A DNA stretch of 64,000 nucleotides from Kyrpidia tusciae DSM 2912 (GCF_000092905.1 NC_014098.1:2356001-2420000); one strand, 5' to 3'; shown: positions 26,808-36,186, counted from the stretch's first letter. Notes: a model not told the origin generated them from the sequence alone. Program-made: numbers and translations.

Positions 26808-27653
26808 ATGAATTCACTGAAAACATGGCTTTTGATGGGTGTACTGACGGTCTTGCTGGTCCTGTTGGGTCGATGGGTGGGGGGACCGTCCGGGGCGCTG
26901 ATATTCTTGCTGCTGGCTGTGGCCATGAATTTTGTTGGCTACTTCTTCAGTGATTCCATCGCCCTGCGCATGTCCGGGGCGCGGGAGCTGCCCGAATCGG
27001 AAGCCCCCCAGCTCCACGCCATGATTCGACGGCTGGCGGATCGGGCCGGGTTGCCGATGCCTCGGGTGTACATCACCCCGTCGCCCCAGCCCAACGCCTT
27101 TGCCACCGGACGCAACCCGCAACACGCCGCTGTGGCTGTCACCGAAGGGATCCTGAGACTCCTAACGCCCCACGAACTGGAGGGCGTCCTGGCTCACGAA
27201 CTGGCCCATGTGCGCAACCGCGACATTCTCATCAGCAGCATGGCGGCCATGTTGGCCGGTGCCATCACCTGGATCGCCGACGCCATTCAGTGGGGGGCGA
27301 TCTTTGGCGGTTTTAGCCGGCAGGACGACGAGGAGGGACCAGGGCTCCTCGGCGGGCTGTTTATGGCGATCCTGGCTCCCATCGCGGCCACGTTGATTCA
27401 ACTGGCGATCTCGAGGGCCCGGGAGTTCAAGGCAGATGCCACCGGGGCGAGGATCGCCGGAACGCCTGACGGCTTGGCTTCGGCCCTTTTGAAATTGGAG
27501 GCCGCCGCTCAACAGATTCCGTCGTTCGTCAACCCGTCCACCGCTCACATGTACATCGTCAACCCCTTGAAGGGCTCGACCATTGCCGGCTTATTCAGCA
27601 CCCATCCCCCCATCGAGGAGAGGGTGCGACGCCTGCGAGCGATGCACCTCTGA
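26808..27653 (+). CDS. htpX: HtpX-like M48 membrane metalloprotease
   Basis: Zinc metalloprotease of 281 residues. Two N-terminal membrane segments (to about residue 45) are followed by [19 protein letters not shown] and the zinc motif [10 protein letters not shown]. Further membrane segments ([10 protein letters not shown]..., [16 protein letters not shown]) precede the third-ligand region [13 protein letters not shown] and the C-terminal [11 protein letters not shown]. It degrades damaged membrane proteins alongside FtsH. ATG at 26808 is preferred to an in-frame GTG at 26799 because GAGGTG lies just upstream. Confidence 0.93.
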   Translation: MNSLKTWLLMGVLTVLLVLLGRWVGGPSGALIFLLLAVAMNFVGYFFSDSIALRMSGARELPESEAPQLHAMIRRLADRAGLPMPRVYITPSPQPNAFATGRNPQHAAVAVTEGILRLLTPHELEGVLAHELAHVRNRDILISSMAAMLAGAITWIADAIQWGAIFGGFSRQDDEEGPGLLGGLFMAILAPIAATLIQLAISRAREFKADATGARIAGTPDGLASALLKLEAAAQQIPSFVNPSTAHMYIVNPLKGSTIAGLFSTHPPIEERVRRLRAMHL

Positions 27654-27666
27654 GGCGTTATCCAAG

Positions 27667-27705
27667 ACGCCCCCATCCGGTCAGCCGTCGGAGTGGGGGC
27701 GTTTC
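27667..27705. terminator. Terminator after htpX
   Basis: Stem ACGCCCCCA / TGGGGGCGT with an 18-base loop, followed by TTCTCTGTTTC. It lies within the 3' end of the convergent small gene at 27681-28001 and may serve both. Confidence 0.7.
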
Positions 27706-28001
27706 TCTGTTTCGTTCAGAGACTGGAGACTCGAAACCCGGACCTCCCAGATGGGCAGTCGGGGCTGTTTCCCCGACCGAGTGACGAGGCGCCGCCGGGC
27801 GATTCGGCCGGATACTTGATACCATCTGTCCCTTTGCACCGATTCGCCTTCAGAAAGGATCAACAATACCTCCTCCACCCGGTACCCGTCGAACAGGAAG
27901 GGCTCCACCGACAATCGGGCCACCGTCAGCTGTGCATCATTCTCGACGTCAGTATACACAAAGGCATTCTCTTTGGCCCGCCCGACCACCGTGACGATCA
28001 T
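27681..28001 (-). CDS. Hypothetical protein, 106 residues
   Basis: Not recognised. Beta-rich sequence beginning MIVTVVGRAKENAFVYT, with WYQVSGRIARRRLV and WEVRVSSLQ further on, which loosely suggests an OB-fold. Start at ATG 28001 is supported by GGGG six bases upstream; ATG at 28007 abuts the ribosome binding site. The gene is downstream of the phosphate transporter on the same strand, about 60 bases away, and converges with htpX. The last codons overlap the htpX terminator. Confidence 0.55.
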   Translation of the reverse strand: MIVTVVGRAKENAFVYTDVENDAQLTVARLSVEPFLFDGYRVEEVLLILSEGESVQRDRWYQVSGRIARRRLVTRSGKQPRLPIWEVRVSSLQSLNETEKRPHSDG

Positions 28002-28062
28002 GACCATCCCCTCTCCATTTCAATCCCGGTCTGGTCCACAGGTTCACAAACACCCGTCCCGA

Positions 28063-29076
28063 CTAACGGGGGATGTAGATGAGTAATGCCAGGATTTGAT
28101 ACACCAATGCGGCCAGAAGGGCACTGACCGGCAAAGTGACCACCCAGGCGGACACGATCCTCCCGGCGACACCCCATTTCACCTTGGCAACCCCCTTGGC
28201 CGCTCCCACGCCCATCACGGCCGAAGCGATAACATGGGTGGTGCTGACCGGCTGTTTCGCAATCGTCGCCCACAACAAGACCAGGGATGAGGTTAAATCG
28301 GAGGCAAAGCCATTAATCGGCTGCATCTTCATAATACCACGCCCCACCGTTCGAATGATGCGCCACCCTCCTACCGACGTGCCCAGGGCCATGGATGTGG
28401 CGGCAGCCAGCTTCACCCACAAGGGAATCTCCGCCGTTTGGAGGTAGCAGGCGGAGATTAACGCGAAGGTGATAACACCCATGGTTTTTTGCGCATCATT
28501 GGTCCCGTGCATGAACGCCTGAAACGCTGCGGAAAGAACTTGAACTCGTCGGAAACCCCGGGTCACCCGGGACGGTGCCACGTTTCGCACCACCCACAAC
28601 AGACTGGTCATCCCGGCGAAACCGAAAATCAAGGCCAGGACGGGCGACAGGATCAGCCATTGGATAATCCGCAGAAAACCGGACCAGTGCAGGGCATCCA
28701 GGCCGTGAGAAGAAAGCACCGCCCCTGCGACAGAACCGATGAGGGCGTGGGAAGAACTGCTGGGGAGGCCATAGTACCACGTGGCGAGATTCCAGGCAAT
28801 GCCGGCAATCATCGCGGACGCGATGATCCAAAGGCCGTCTTTCAGAACAAAGGGATTGGCGATTTCTTTGCCGACAGTCTGAGCCACTCCCGTGAACATG
28901 AGCGCCCCCAGCAGGTTCATCAGCCCGGCCACGGCCACCGCGATCCGGGGCCTTAGGGCCCGGGTCGAAATCGATGCCGCCACAGCGTTCGCCGTGTCGT
29001 GAAATCCATTGATAAAGTCGAAAATAAGAGCGAGGCTGACCACCACGGCGACCAAAGCAATGTCGGCGCTAGGCAT
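28063..29076 (-). CDS. pit: Low-affinity phosphate transporter, PiT family
   Basis: Integral membrane inorganic phosphate transporter of 337 residues with about ten hydrophobic segments. Both inverted PiT signature repeats are seen: DFINGFHDTANAVA near the N-terminus and MHGTNDAQKTMG in the middle, plus PSSSSHALIG and PVSTTHVIAS. It imports phosphate, or metal-phosphate, using the ion gradient. The start overlaps the end of the PhoU-like gene by 8 bases, the standard arrangement for Pit and its DUF47 partner. Confidence 0.93.
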   Translation of the reverse strand: MPSADIALVAVVVSLALIFDFINGFHDTANAVAASISTRALRPRIAVAVAGLMNLLGALMFTGVAQTVGKEIANPFVLKDGLWIIASAMIAGIAWNLATWYYGLPSSSSHALIGSVAGAVLSSHGLDALHWSGFLRIIQWLILSPVLALIFGFAGMTSLLWVVRNVAPSRVTRGFRRVQVLSAAFQAFMHGTNDAQKTMGVITFALISACYLQTAEIPLWVKLAAATSMALGTSVGGWRIIRTVGRGIMKMQPINGFASDLTSSLVLLWATIAKQPVSTTHVIASAVMGVGAAKGVAKVKWGVAGRIVSAWVVTLPVSALLAALVYQILALLIYIPR

Positions 29077-29692
29077 TCTTTAAAATGACTCCTTCGACCA
29101 AATTCGAGACATCTTCGCAAAAATCCATACCATCTTCAAGTTTCTCATAAATCTCTTTCCATTTAATTACATAAATCGGATCATATCCCGGTTCGTTTAA
29201 CAGCTTTGCCACCGATCGCCGATACAGCTGGTCCGCATCCATCTCCCATCGTTTCACTTCCTCGCATAAAGAACGAACCGGCTCAAAAGACAGCCTTCGC
29301 ATCTCGTGTATCAGTTTGACCAGGGCCCCCGTCGCCCGCTCCATATCTTTGCACATCTCCACCACCTCAGGAGTCGGGTGGCCGACTTCATACAAAAGCA
29401 TGCGGTCCCCCACCCCGGCAACCATGTCCAGAACGTCATCAATGGTAAAAGCAAGGCCCGAAATGTCTTCTCGTTCGATGGGCGTGATGAAAGTCTTATT
29501 GAGTCGTTCGATGATCTCCCGGGTTATGTCATCTCCTCGATGTTCAATTTCTAGCAGGTGATCCACCTTCGTTTGGGGATCGGTGTAATCGTTCACTAAA
29601 CTGAGTAACTGCCGCGCCCCTTCGTGCAGATTCGCCACTTCTTTTTCGAGAAGGTCAAAAAAAACATCGTTCCGCGGCCCGAGATGTAACAT
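29069..29692 (-). CDS. DUF47/PhoU-like Pit accessory protein
   Basis: All-helical cytoplasmic protein of 207 residues in the DUF47 family, related to PhoU. The typical spans LLEIEHRGDDITREIIERL and ITPIEREDISGLAFTIDDVLD are present, with acidic metal-binding residues. It is thought to regulate the Pit channel encoded directly downstream, with which it overlaps. GGGGGACT lies before the ATG. The 268 bases upstream (29693-29961) separate it from the divergent peptidase gene and hold both promoters. Confidence 0.9.
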   Translation of the reverse strand: MLHLGPRNDVFFDLLEKEVANLHEGARQLLSLVNDYTDPQTKVDHLLEIEHRGDDITREIIERLNKTFITPIEREDISGLAFTIDDVLDMVAGVGDRMLLYEVGHPTPEVVEMCKDMERATGALVKLIHEMRRLSFEPVRSLCEEVKRWEMDADQLYRRSVAKLLNEPGYDPIYVIKWKEIYEKLEDGMDFCEDVSNLVEGVILKNA

Positions 29693-29961
29693 GATCGCAG
29701 AGTCCCCCTGTCAACGTCCACCCTTCGCTAACCGAACGGTTGATCGATTCCTCTTTCATTGTACCGAGGACACCTTTTGCCGGGCAAGGGAAAGACAAAA
29801 GTTCCCTAACACATTCTTTACCGTTGTGAACCATACTACAAAAGACCAGCACTGCCCCGGGCAACCAAACCGGAGAGGAGGACGTTTTTCGTGCGCCCGA
29901 ACAGCTCATCGGGGAGTTGACGCGGAATGACGAGTACTGATGCGAAGGGCGGGATGTTCTG

Positions 29962-30963
29962 ATGGCCAGGCGCCGACTCCTCATGGTCTGCACCCTGCTG
30001 ATGTCTCTATCGAGTGTTCGCCCTACCGCTGGAGTCGCCACGGCTGAGGCGGAGGTGGGAGGTCCGGTGGCCACCCGACAAAGCCCGGCCGTCGTCCGGG
30101 AAGCGCCTGTCGAACAGTGGTCCAGGGCCTACCGGGTGCCGAAAGCCTGGGTGCAAGCGGTGTGGGCCTATGAGAGCCATATTCATAGCGGTAAATCCAC
30201 TCAGCTCAACGGCCCGGATCGGCCGCTGTGGCTCGGTCTCGGTAACCCGGGGCTTGAGGACGCGCCTTCCATTTTCGTGTTTGAAGGCGTGGGACGAGAT
30301 GGGGATGGGGACGGGCGATGCGATATCCGGAGTGCCCGGGACCGCACCTGCGCGGTCCTGGACTGGCTATCCCGAAACGGAGTGACCACCGCCCCGGAAA
30401 TTCGGCGCAGCCTCTGGCAATGGTACGAGGACAGTGTCATTGTGGAACGGATCACGCTGTTTTCATCCTTATTCGCCACCCACACCCCTGCGGAAATGTC
30501 CCGCCACGCCTTTCCCCTCCCGTTGCGTAGCTCATATACGTATCGCAATACTTGGGGACAGGCCCGAGGGTGGGGAGGACGCCGGATCCACGTGGGGACC
30601 GACCTCTTTGCACCCTACGGCACTCCGGTCCGCAGCACCGTGTGGGGATATGTGGAAACAAAAGGGTGGAATCCCTACGGGGGATGGAGAATCGGCATTC
30701 GGGATATCGACAACACTTACCATTATTTTGCCCATCTGTCGGGATACGCAAAAGGACTATCCATCGGTCAAATCGTCAAACCCGGACAGGTCATCGGGTA
30801 TGTGGGAAGCTCGGGATACGGTCGAAAAGGCACATCGGGAAAATTCCCTCCCCATCTTCATTACGGCATGTACGTCGACGCGGGGAGCGAAGAATGGCCG
30901 GTGAATCCCTATCCCAACCTGGTTCAGTGGGAGCGGGAGGAACGAAAACAGACAAAAAGATAA
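29962..30963 (+). CDS. M23 peptidase, LytH-like
   Basis: Exported zinc peptidase of 333 residues. An N-terminal signal segment (ARRRLLMVCTLLMSLSSV) is followed by a region around residues 55-175 that contains a lysozyme-like WVQAVWAYESHIH patch and a Ca-site-like DGDGDGRCD. The C-terminal LytM domain has HVGTDLF and PPHLHYGMY zinc motifs. The HVGTDLFAPYGTPVRS and YHYFAHLSGY stretches resemble LytH, a sporulation L-Ala-D-Glu endopeptidase; identity as LytH is inferred. A 9-codon ORF (GTG at about 29891) precedes it behind GGAGAGGAGG and may be a leader or chance. Confidence 0.82.
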   Translation: MARRRLLMVCTLLMSLSSVRPTAGVATAEAEVGGPVATRQSPAVVREAPVEQWSRAYRVPKAWVQAVWAYESHIHSGKSTQLNGPDRPLWLGLGNPGLEDAPSIFVFEGVGRDGDGDGRCDIRSARDRTCAVLDWLSRNGVTTAPEIRRSLWQWYEDSVIVERITLFSSLFATHTPAEMSRHAFPLPLRSSYTYRNTWGQARGWGGRRIHVGTDLFAPYGTPVRSTVWGYVETKGWNPYGGWRIGIRDIDNTYHYFAHLSGYAKGLSIGQIVKPGQVIGYVGSSGYGRKGTSGKFPPHLHYGMYVDAGSEEWPVNPYPNLVQWEREERKQTKR

Positions 30964-30980
30964 AGGAGCCTGGGCAAAAA

Positions 30981-31010
30981 AAAACGGGGGAATCGACCCC
31001 CGTTTTGGGG
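30981..31010. terminator. Bidirectional terminator
   Basis: AAAACGGGGG / CCCCCGTTTT, a 10-bp stem with A- and T-runs on both sides, between the convergent M23 peptidase and the small gene at 31013. Confidence 0.92.
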
Positions 31011-31012
31011 TT

Positions 31013-31261
31013 TTACTCGTTTCGGTAGGTGACGTCCCGGACGGGATGCATGAACAGTTCCCCTCTCTGAAGCCTCCGCTCTGTATCCTCCCGGATTTCC
31101 TGGTTCTCTTCTCTTTGCGAGCCGGGGTCTCGTGGATTGTCGATCCACTGCTGCCCCGACAAGGCTGCGGGGTCGACGTGGATACTCCAGTAATCCAAGG
31201 GTGTCTCCCGCCACCTGGCATCCTGTTCGGCCTCTTGCCCGGCGGGCGTGCGTTCATTCAT
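31013..31261 (-). CDS. Hypothetical hydrophilic protein, 82 residues
   Basis: Not recognised. Very hydrophilic (many Glu, Arg, Gln, Asp) with an RxxxxxRR stretch near the end and no membrane segment or cysteine. GGGAGGTG stands eight bases before the ATG, a strong translation signal that argues for a real gene. It follows the SpoVB/YtgP gene by about 45 bases on the same strand and may share its transcript. Confidence 0.6.
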   Translation of the reverse strand: MNERTPAGQEAEQDARWRETPLDYWSIHVDPAALSGQQWIDNPRDPGSQREENQEIREDTERRLQRGELFMHPVRDVTYRNE

Positions 31262-31306
31262 TTTGACGCCACCTCCCGATATTACTGTGCCCGATTCCTC
31301 GACTCC

Positions 31307-32962
31307 TTAACGTTGAACCCCCCGCGGTCCCACCGTACGGAGCAGCCGCGCCACCGCAGGCCCGACCCGGGGCAAGGACTCGACTTCCTTTGGCGCCACC
31401 GCCCCGAGAAGAACGGCCGACACCGCAAACGCCCCGGCGCCGATCATCACTGCGCCGCCTAGTTCCAAGGCCAACGCCCATCGAGAGTGATCAGCCCCCA
31501 TCCATCCACCGAAAACCCACTGCCACAGTTGGACGGCAACCACCATGCCCGCCGTTGCCAACGCCGGCTTCCCCCAGAGGGCAATGGGGGATAGGCGCAG
31601 GGAAGTCAACCGTTTCATCTGGTAAAGATTCAATTCGGCAGCGACCCAATACGAGACCACCGACGCCGCCGCAGCACCTCCGATGCCCCACAAAGGAACC
31701 CACCACAGGTTTAGCACCACTTTAAGAACCAAGCCGATAAAGAGATTCACCACCGGGCGGACGGTCATCCCCATCCCTTGTAAGACACTTGAGGAAACCG
31801 ATTCGAGGGTGCTGAAAACGGTGGAAAGGGCCAGAATGGCAATGGCGGCGGTGCCGGCATCGTTCCCAAACAACACGATGTTGGTCGGACCCGCCAAAAG
31901 GGCCAGTCCCACCCCGGCGGGCAAAGCGATGAGAATCGAGGCGCGCAAAGATAAAGCGGCGAACTTCTGAACCCCCGCATAATTTCTTACTGCATACGCC
32001 TCGGATACAAGCGGGATGATCGTCAGCGCCACCGTCGTGGCAAACGTGGCGGGAATGGCGATGATTTTCTGCGCCCGCCCGCTCAAAATGCCGAATTGGG
32101 CCATCGCCTCATCTTGAGAAAGGCCCACTTGGTGAACCAGAGACATCGTGACGGTGGAGACATCCGCTTGATTGAACAGCGGAACCACCAGCGCTCCCAA
32201 GCTGATCGGTATGGCGTAAACCACCACCCGGGCGAGAAGCCGTCCCATGGGCACGGCGGTGGAAACCATGCTTTTCCGGAGCAACGCCCGTACGCCGGGC
32301 CGGTGCTTGCGAGAGGTCCCCACCAACCACCACAAGGCCGCCAACCCGCCGGTGAAGGCCCCAAGGGTACTCATGGCGGCAATCTGTTCCACCGGGGCCC
32401 CCCACTGGGTCATCGCATAAGCGACACCGAGAACCGTCACCACCCGCACGATCTGCTCCACCACCTGGGAGTACCCGGTTGGTTCTACCATTTGCCATCC
32501 TTGAAAATATCCCCTCATAATAGCTATTACTGGGAATACGAGCAGAGCCGGAGCCATGGCCTGAACGGCGGGGATCACATCTTTGTTATCCCCGGCAAAA
32601 TATCGCACATAGGCCGGGGCACCAAAATATTGGATCACGGCGAACAGCAGGCCGCTGAACCACATCATGACCAGCAAGGCCCGGTAGAGGCGCTCACTCG
32701 TGCGGTAATCGCCTTTCGCATTGTACTCGGAGACGAATTTCGAAATGGCCAAGGGCAAGCCGGCGGTGGAGATCTGAAGAAAAATATTGTAAATCGGGTA
32801 AGCGGCGTTATAGATCCCAACACCCCGATCGGCAATCAGGTGCTGCAAAGGTACGATATAAATGAGCCCGAGCAATTTACAAAAGAATACGGCCGCACTC
32901 AGGAACAAGGTGCCGTGGACAAAGTGCTGAGCCGCAGTGCGTTTTTCCTTCAAACCCTCCAT
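31307..32962 (-). CDS. SpoVB/YtgP-family lipid II flippase-like membrane protein
   Basis: Polytopic membrane protein of 551 residues (about 14 segments) from the MOP/MurJ-like polysaccharide exporter superfamily. The N-terminus GTLFLSAAVFFCKLLGLIY and AGLPLAISKFVSEYNA are typical of SpoVB, YtgP and SpoVB-like proteins of spore formers. It should move lipid-linked precursors across the membrane for peptidoglycan or spore cortex. Which paralogue it is cannot be decided here. GGGAAAGGG precedes the ATG. It is divergent from the membrane-protein/CBS pair. Confidence 0.88.
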   Translation of the reverse strand: MEGLKEKRTAAQHFVHGTLFLSAAVFFCKLLGLIYIVPLQHLIADRGVGIYNAAYPIYNIFLQISTAGLPLAISKFVSEYNAKGDYRTSERLYRALLVMMWFSGLLFAVIQYFGAPAYVRYFAGDNKDVIPAVQAMAPALLVFPVIAIMRGYFQGWQMVEPTGYSQVVEQIVRVVTVLGVAYAMTQWGAPVEQIAAMSTLGAFTGGLAALWWLVGTSRKHRPGVRALLRKSMVSTAVPMGRLLARVVVYAIPISLGALVVPLFNQADVSTVTMSLVHQVGLSQDEAMAQFGILSGRAQKIIAIPATFATTVALTIIPLVSEAYAVRNYAGVQKFAALSLRASILIALPAGVGLALLAGPTNIVLFGNDAGTAAIAILALSTVFSTLESVSSSVLQGMGMTVRPVVNLFIGLVLKVVLNLWWVPLWGIGGAAAASVVSYWVAAELNLYQMKRLTSLRLSPIALWGKPALATAGMVVAVQLWQWVFGGWMGADHSRWALALELGGAVMIGAGAFAVSAVLLGAVAPKEVESLPRVGPAVARLLRTVGPRGVQR

Positions 32963-33136
32963 CGCCCTTTCCCTCGAGCTTCACCCGCATCACGTCGCTG
33001 CCCCTACTCTAACGTGTTTTGTCGATCCAGACAAGGAGGAGACCTGGAGAGACCTGTCAGCCTCTGCTCCTCGGTCTGCGTCTAGTCTCCTCCGTATAGA
33101 AATAGGACGACAGTCGATGGAAGGGAGGCGTGGCGA

Positions 33137-33472
33137 TTGCCAGGTCCGGTTTTCGGCGGGAGACTGCTCGCCTGGTTGTGCTTTGGCGCAGGCCTCTACC
33201 TGCGGAATGTCCCTTTGATCGTCATGGGTATTGCGGGGATGGCCACCTGTCGTTTCGGGGATGCCGCCGCGGTATGGTACGTATTGATCATGAGCATTTT
33301 CTTCTTGGTGCATCCGGTGGTCGCCCTCTGGTGGCCCGGAACCGCCACATGGTTCGACCCCGCCGGCCGCACCCTTCCCTGGGAGGCGGCCATCGCCCTC
33401 GCGGGCTTAGCGGCATGCAATTTTGCCGGGTGGGGAGGACATATTAAAGGCGGGAGGGGGATGAATCCATGA
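33137..33472 (+). CDS. Small membrane protein, unknown function
   Basis: Membrane protein of 111 residues with about three to four hydrophobic segments (LLAWLCFGAGLYL, LIVMGIAGMATC, WYVLIMSIFFLVHPVVALW, AAIALAGLAACNFAG). The TTG start has GGGAGG eight bases upstream. The stop overlaps the start of the CBS-domain gene as ATGA, so the two are translationally coupled; the CBS protein could regulate it. No family recognised. Confidence 0.7.
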   Translation: MPGPVFGGRLLAWLCFGAGLYLRNVPLIVMGIAGMATCRFGDAAAVWYVLIMSIFFLVHPVVALWWPGTATWFDPAGRTLPWEAAIALAGLAACNFAGWGGHIKGGRGMNP

Positions 33473-33888
33473 AGCTAAAAGACCTGATGACCACCCAAGT
33501 GTCCTACGTATCCCCGGCTTCCACCTGTAAGGACGCCGCCCGGGTGATGAACGACATCAACGTAGGGTCGGTGCCTGTGGTGGACAAAGATAAACTGGTG
33601 GGTATCTGCACAGACCGAGACATCGTCTTAAAATGTATCGCTGCGGGAAAAGATCCCGCCACCACGGCGGTGAAAGACTGCATGACCGCCAACCCCATCA
33701 CCGGAACCCCGGATATGGATGCACATCAAGCCTCCGACCTGATGTCACAGCATCAAATCCGCCGGCTGCCCGTGGTGGACCAGGGCAAACTGGTGGGCAT
33801 GGTGGCCATCGGGGACTTGGCGGTCACGGCGATTCACCAGGACGAGGCCGGAGAAGCGCTGAGCGGAATTTCCCAGGGCGTGCATTAA
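33469..33888 (+). CDS. CBS-domain pair protein
   Basis: Two tandem CBS domains and nothing else, 139 residues. The first covers TTQVSYVSPAS... VGICTDRDIVLKCIA and the second covers MTANPITGTPDMDAHQAS... LVGMVAIGDLAVTAI. Stand-alone CBS pairs bind adenine nucleotides or cyclic di-AMP and modulate partner proteins. The coupled membrane protein upstream is the likely partner. Confidence 0.9.
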   Translation: MKLKDLMTTQVSYVSPASTCKDAARVMNDINVGSVPVVDKDKLVGICTDRDIVLKCIAAGKDPATTAVKDCMTANPITGTPDMDAHQASDLMSQHQIRRLPVVDQGKLVGMVAIGDLAVTAIHQDEAGEALSGISQGVH

Positions 33889-33911
33889 CCACACGTTCAT
33901 GGCCCAACCCC

Positions 33912-33950
33912 GAGGGCAGGGACTCACACGAGCCCCTGTCCTCCTTTGTT
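33912..33950 (+). terminator. Terminator after the CBS gene
   Basis: GAGGGCAGGGACTC / GAGCCCCTGTCCTC, a long stem with two mismatches and an ACAC loop, followed by CTTTGTT. The stop of the convergent holin-like gene falls inside it. Confidence 0.75.
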
Positions 33951-34478
33951 GACAGAGTTTCTTAGCTTGAGCCCGGGCGGTCCGGCCTGTCCGCCGGGGG
34001 GATCATAAGCCATGGCCCAACCCGGCACGGGATTCACCGACCCGCAGTTTCCCGGGGGGGTCGGAGATCCATTCCCGCTTCCTCCCGGCACGTCCCTTGC
34101 CGGCACCGTCTCGGGACGCGGTTGCAGGGTCCCGGGACCGTGGTTGCGGCGGTCCTGAAGCCAGGCTTGTTCCACGGCAGCCCGCATTTCCTCGGGGGTA
34201 ACCGTCACCCCGTGCTGGCGCAGACGCTGGCTGAGATATCCCATAGCTTGTTCCAGTTTAGCCGGACCGTCGGAGTCCCTATACACGGTTTCAGCAAAGG
34301 AAAAGGCCTCGGTGGCCAGACAAGCCAGCAAATCCCTCTGCGCCTTCGTCGCGTGCATCCGAAGATAATCGGCCACCTTCCGCCCGGCCAAGTGAAGCAA
34401 GGCCAAACCCAGAGCCGCCAAAAACTGCAACACGAACAACACCAGCTGATTGGCCAGAGGTACCCACCACGGGTCCAT
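33924..34478 (-). CDS. Phage holin LLH-type protein
   Basis: Protein of 184 residues. One N-terminal membrane helix (LANQLVLFVLQFLAALGLALL) is followed by an amphipathic helical region with ATKAQRDLLACLATEAFSFAETVY and an EEMRAAVEQAWL segment, the layout of the LLH-family phage holins. A Pro/Gly-rich tail follows. No endolysin or other phage gene is nearby; chromosomal copies may act in sporulation or lysis. ATG at 34478 follows GGAGGGA; the longer frame upstream is not credible. It is divergent from the SASP gene. Confidence 0.65.
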   Translation of the reverse strand: MDPWWVPLANQLVLFVLQFLAALGLALLHLAGRKVADYLRMHATKAQRDLLACLATEAFSFAETVYRDSDGPAKLEQAMGYLSQRLRQHGVTVTPEEMRAAVEQAWLQDRRNHGPGTLQPRPETVPARDVPGGSGNGSPTPPGNCGSVNPVPGWAMAYDPPGGQAGPPGLKLRNSVNKGGQGLV

Positions 34479-34682
34479 CGGCGGTCCCTCCTTCCTGTTC
34501 CTTTTTCCCACCCTATGCGATGACACCTCCCCGGGGTGCGATGGTGAGAAGCGATCTCCACTTTTGATGTGCATCTTCCACGCCGTGGCGCAAACAAGTT
34601 TTGTAGGAGAGGAAGAAAGTGTTAGGCTAGGCCCGTACAGCCCGGGAACAATAAGATCACACCACCAAAGGAGGTGAACGAG

Positions 34683-34898
34683 ATGGCTCAAGGACAGAAA
34701 CGAAATGTCCTGGTCGTCCAGGCGGCGACCCGGGCTCTGGACCAGCTGAAGTATGAAGTGGCTTCCGAGTTGGGGATCGCGACCCCCCAAGACGGGTATT
34801 GGGGAACGATGACGACCCGGGATACCGGTGCCATCGGAGGAAACATCACGCGAAAACTCGTTGCCTTGGCTGAGCAGCAACTCGCCGGCCGGCAATAA
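34683..34898 (+). CDS. Alpha/beta-type small acid-soluble spore protein
   Basis: SASP of 71 residues. LDQLKYEVASELGI and GGNITRKLVALAEQQL match the conserved DNA-binding blocks, although the second begins TTRDTGAIGG. The germination protease site region (E-L-G-I around residue 35) is present. It saturates spore DNA and protects it. AAAGGAGGTG stands six bases before the ATG; an upstream GTG lies inside that signal. A sigma-G promoter was looked for but not clearly identified. Confidence 0.95.
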   Translation: MAQGQKRNVLVVQAATRALDQLKYEVASELGIATPQDGYWGTMTTRDTGAIGGNITRKLVALAEQQLAGRQ

Positions 34899-34920
34899 CG
34901 GACGGTCTTCTATCGGTCAC

Positions 34921-34955
34921 AAAAACCCCCCACCAGGCGCTGTGGGGGGTTTTCA
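34921..34955. terminator. Bidirectional terminator
   Basis: AAAACCCCCCAC / GTGGGGGGTTTT with an 8-base loop, between the convergent SASP and citrate synthase genes. Confidence 0.92.
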
Positions 34956-34989
34956 TCTGGGGCTCCTCGTGGCATCGAGACCCCGAGTT

Positions 34990-36117
34990 TTAACGCTGAT
35001 CCAAGGGCACGTAAGTCAGGTCCTGAGGCCCGACATATTCCGCCCGGGGGCGAATGAGCCGGTTGTGGTCGTACTGCTCCAGCACGTGGGCCGTCCACCC
35101 GGCAATTCGGCTCACTGCAAAGATCGGCGTGAATAAATCCACGGAGATCCCCATGGAATAATACGTAGAAGCAGAATAAAAATCGACATTTGGGTACAAA
35201 CCCTTCTCTTCCCGCACCACCCGTTCCACCGCTTGAGAAATCTGGTACCATTTTAGATCCCCGGCCTCTTTTCCCATCTGCTCGGACATTTTGCGCAAAT
35301 GGGTCGCCCGCGGATCCTCCGTTCGGTAGACGCGGTGACCGAAACCCATGATCTTTTTCTTTTCGGCCAGAGCCTGTTTCACCCAAGATTCCGCCCGGTC
35401 GACCTCCCCGATGTCCAGAAGCATCTTCATCACCTGTTCATTGGCCCCTCCATGAAGGGGGCCCTTTAGAGTACCGATGGCCGAGGTGATGGCCGAATAC
35501 AGGTCGGAGAGGGTTGCGGCTGTGACCCGGGCAGAGAAGGTGGAGGCATTCAGTTCGTGGTCCGCGTGAAGGATCAGGGCCGTATCAAACACCCGCCGAT
35601 GGACGGGACTCGGTTCTTGACCAAATAGCATATACAAAAAATTCCCCGCGATCGATAGGTCATCCCGGGGGGCGACCGGATCCCGGCCATGACGGAGCTG
35701 CTCCCAGGCCGCGACAATGGTCGGCAACTGTGCCACCAGCCGGGCCGCTTTTCGCAGATTCGCTTCCCGGGACGTTTCTCCCGCCTCGGCGTCATACGTC
35801 GATAACAAGGAGACGGTGGTCCGCAACACCTCCATGGGGGACGCCGACTGCGGAAAGCTGCTCATGGCCTTAGCCACTGGCTCAGGCAATGACTGATGTC
35901 GGTGCAACTGGGCCTTGAGATCATCCAGCTCACTCTTTTTCGGCAATCGACCATGCCACAACAGAAACACGACTTCCTCAAAGGTGGAATGGGTCGCCAA
36001 ATCGTGAATATCGTATCCGCGATAGATCAAGCGACCTTTTTTCCCATCAATAAAGCAGATCTGCGATTCGGCCACAACCACGTCTTCGAGGCCTTCGCGA
36101 AACGTTTGTTCTCCCAT
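34990..36117 (-). CDS. Citrate synthase
   Basis: Citrate synthase of 375 residues, small Gram-positive type. Active-site histidines are in ADHELNASTFSARV / KGPLHGGANE and MGFGHRVYRTEDPRA, with the catalytic aspartate in YPNVDFYSA. It condenses oxaloacetate with acetyl-CoA. GGAGGAAG precedes the ATG. A paralogue of similar length lies at 62079-63182; this one has the more typical CitZ features, so it is probably the main TCA enzyme. Confidence 0.9.
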   Translation of the reverse strand: MGEQTFREGLEDVVVAESQICFIDGKKGRLIYRGYDIHDLATHSTFEEVVFLLWHGRLPKKSELDDLKAQLHRHQSLPEPVAKAMSSFPQSASPMEVLRTTVSLLSTYDAEAGETSREANLRKAARLVAQLPTIVAAWEQLRHGRDPVAPRDDLSIAGNFLYMLFGQEPSPVHRRVFDTALILHADHELNASTFSARVTAATLSDLYSAITSAIGTLKGPLHGGANEQVMKMLLDIGEVDRAESWVKQALAEKKKIMGFGHRVYRTEDPRATHLRKMSEQMGKEAGDLKWYQISQAVERVVREEKGLYPNVDFYSASTYYSMGISVDLFTPIFAVSRIAGWTAHVLEQYDHNRLIRPRAEYVGPQDLTYVPLDQR

Positions 36118-36186
36118 GCCGTCTTCCTCCAGCGAATGAAATTTCCCGTGTTAGGGTGCCCGAACCCCGGGTGGGGATTCCCTGAA

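Noticed and set aside
33924-34895. 323-codon version of the holin-like gene
   Set aside because: The first 139 codons run antisense through the SASP gene and intergenic region. GGAGGGA marks the ATG at 34478 instead.
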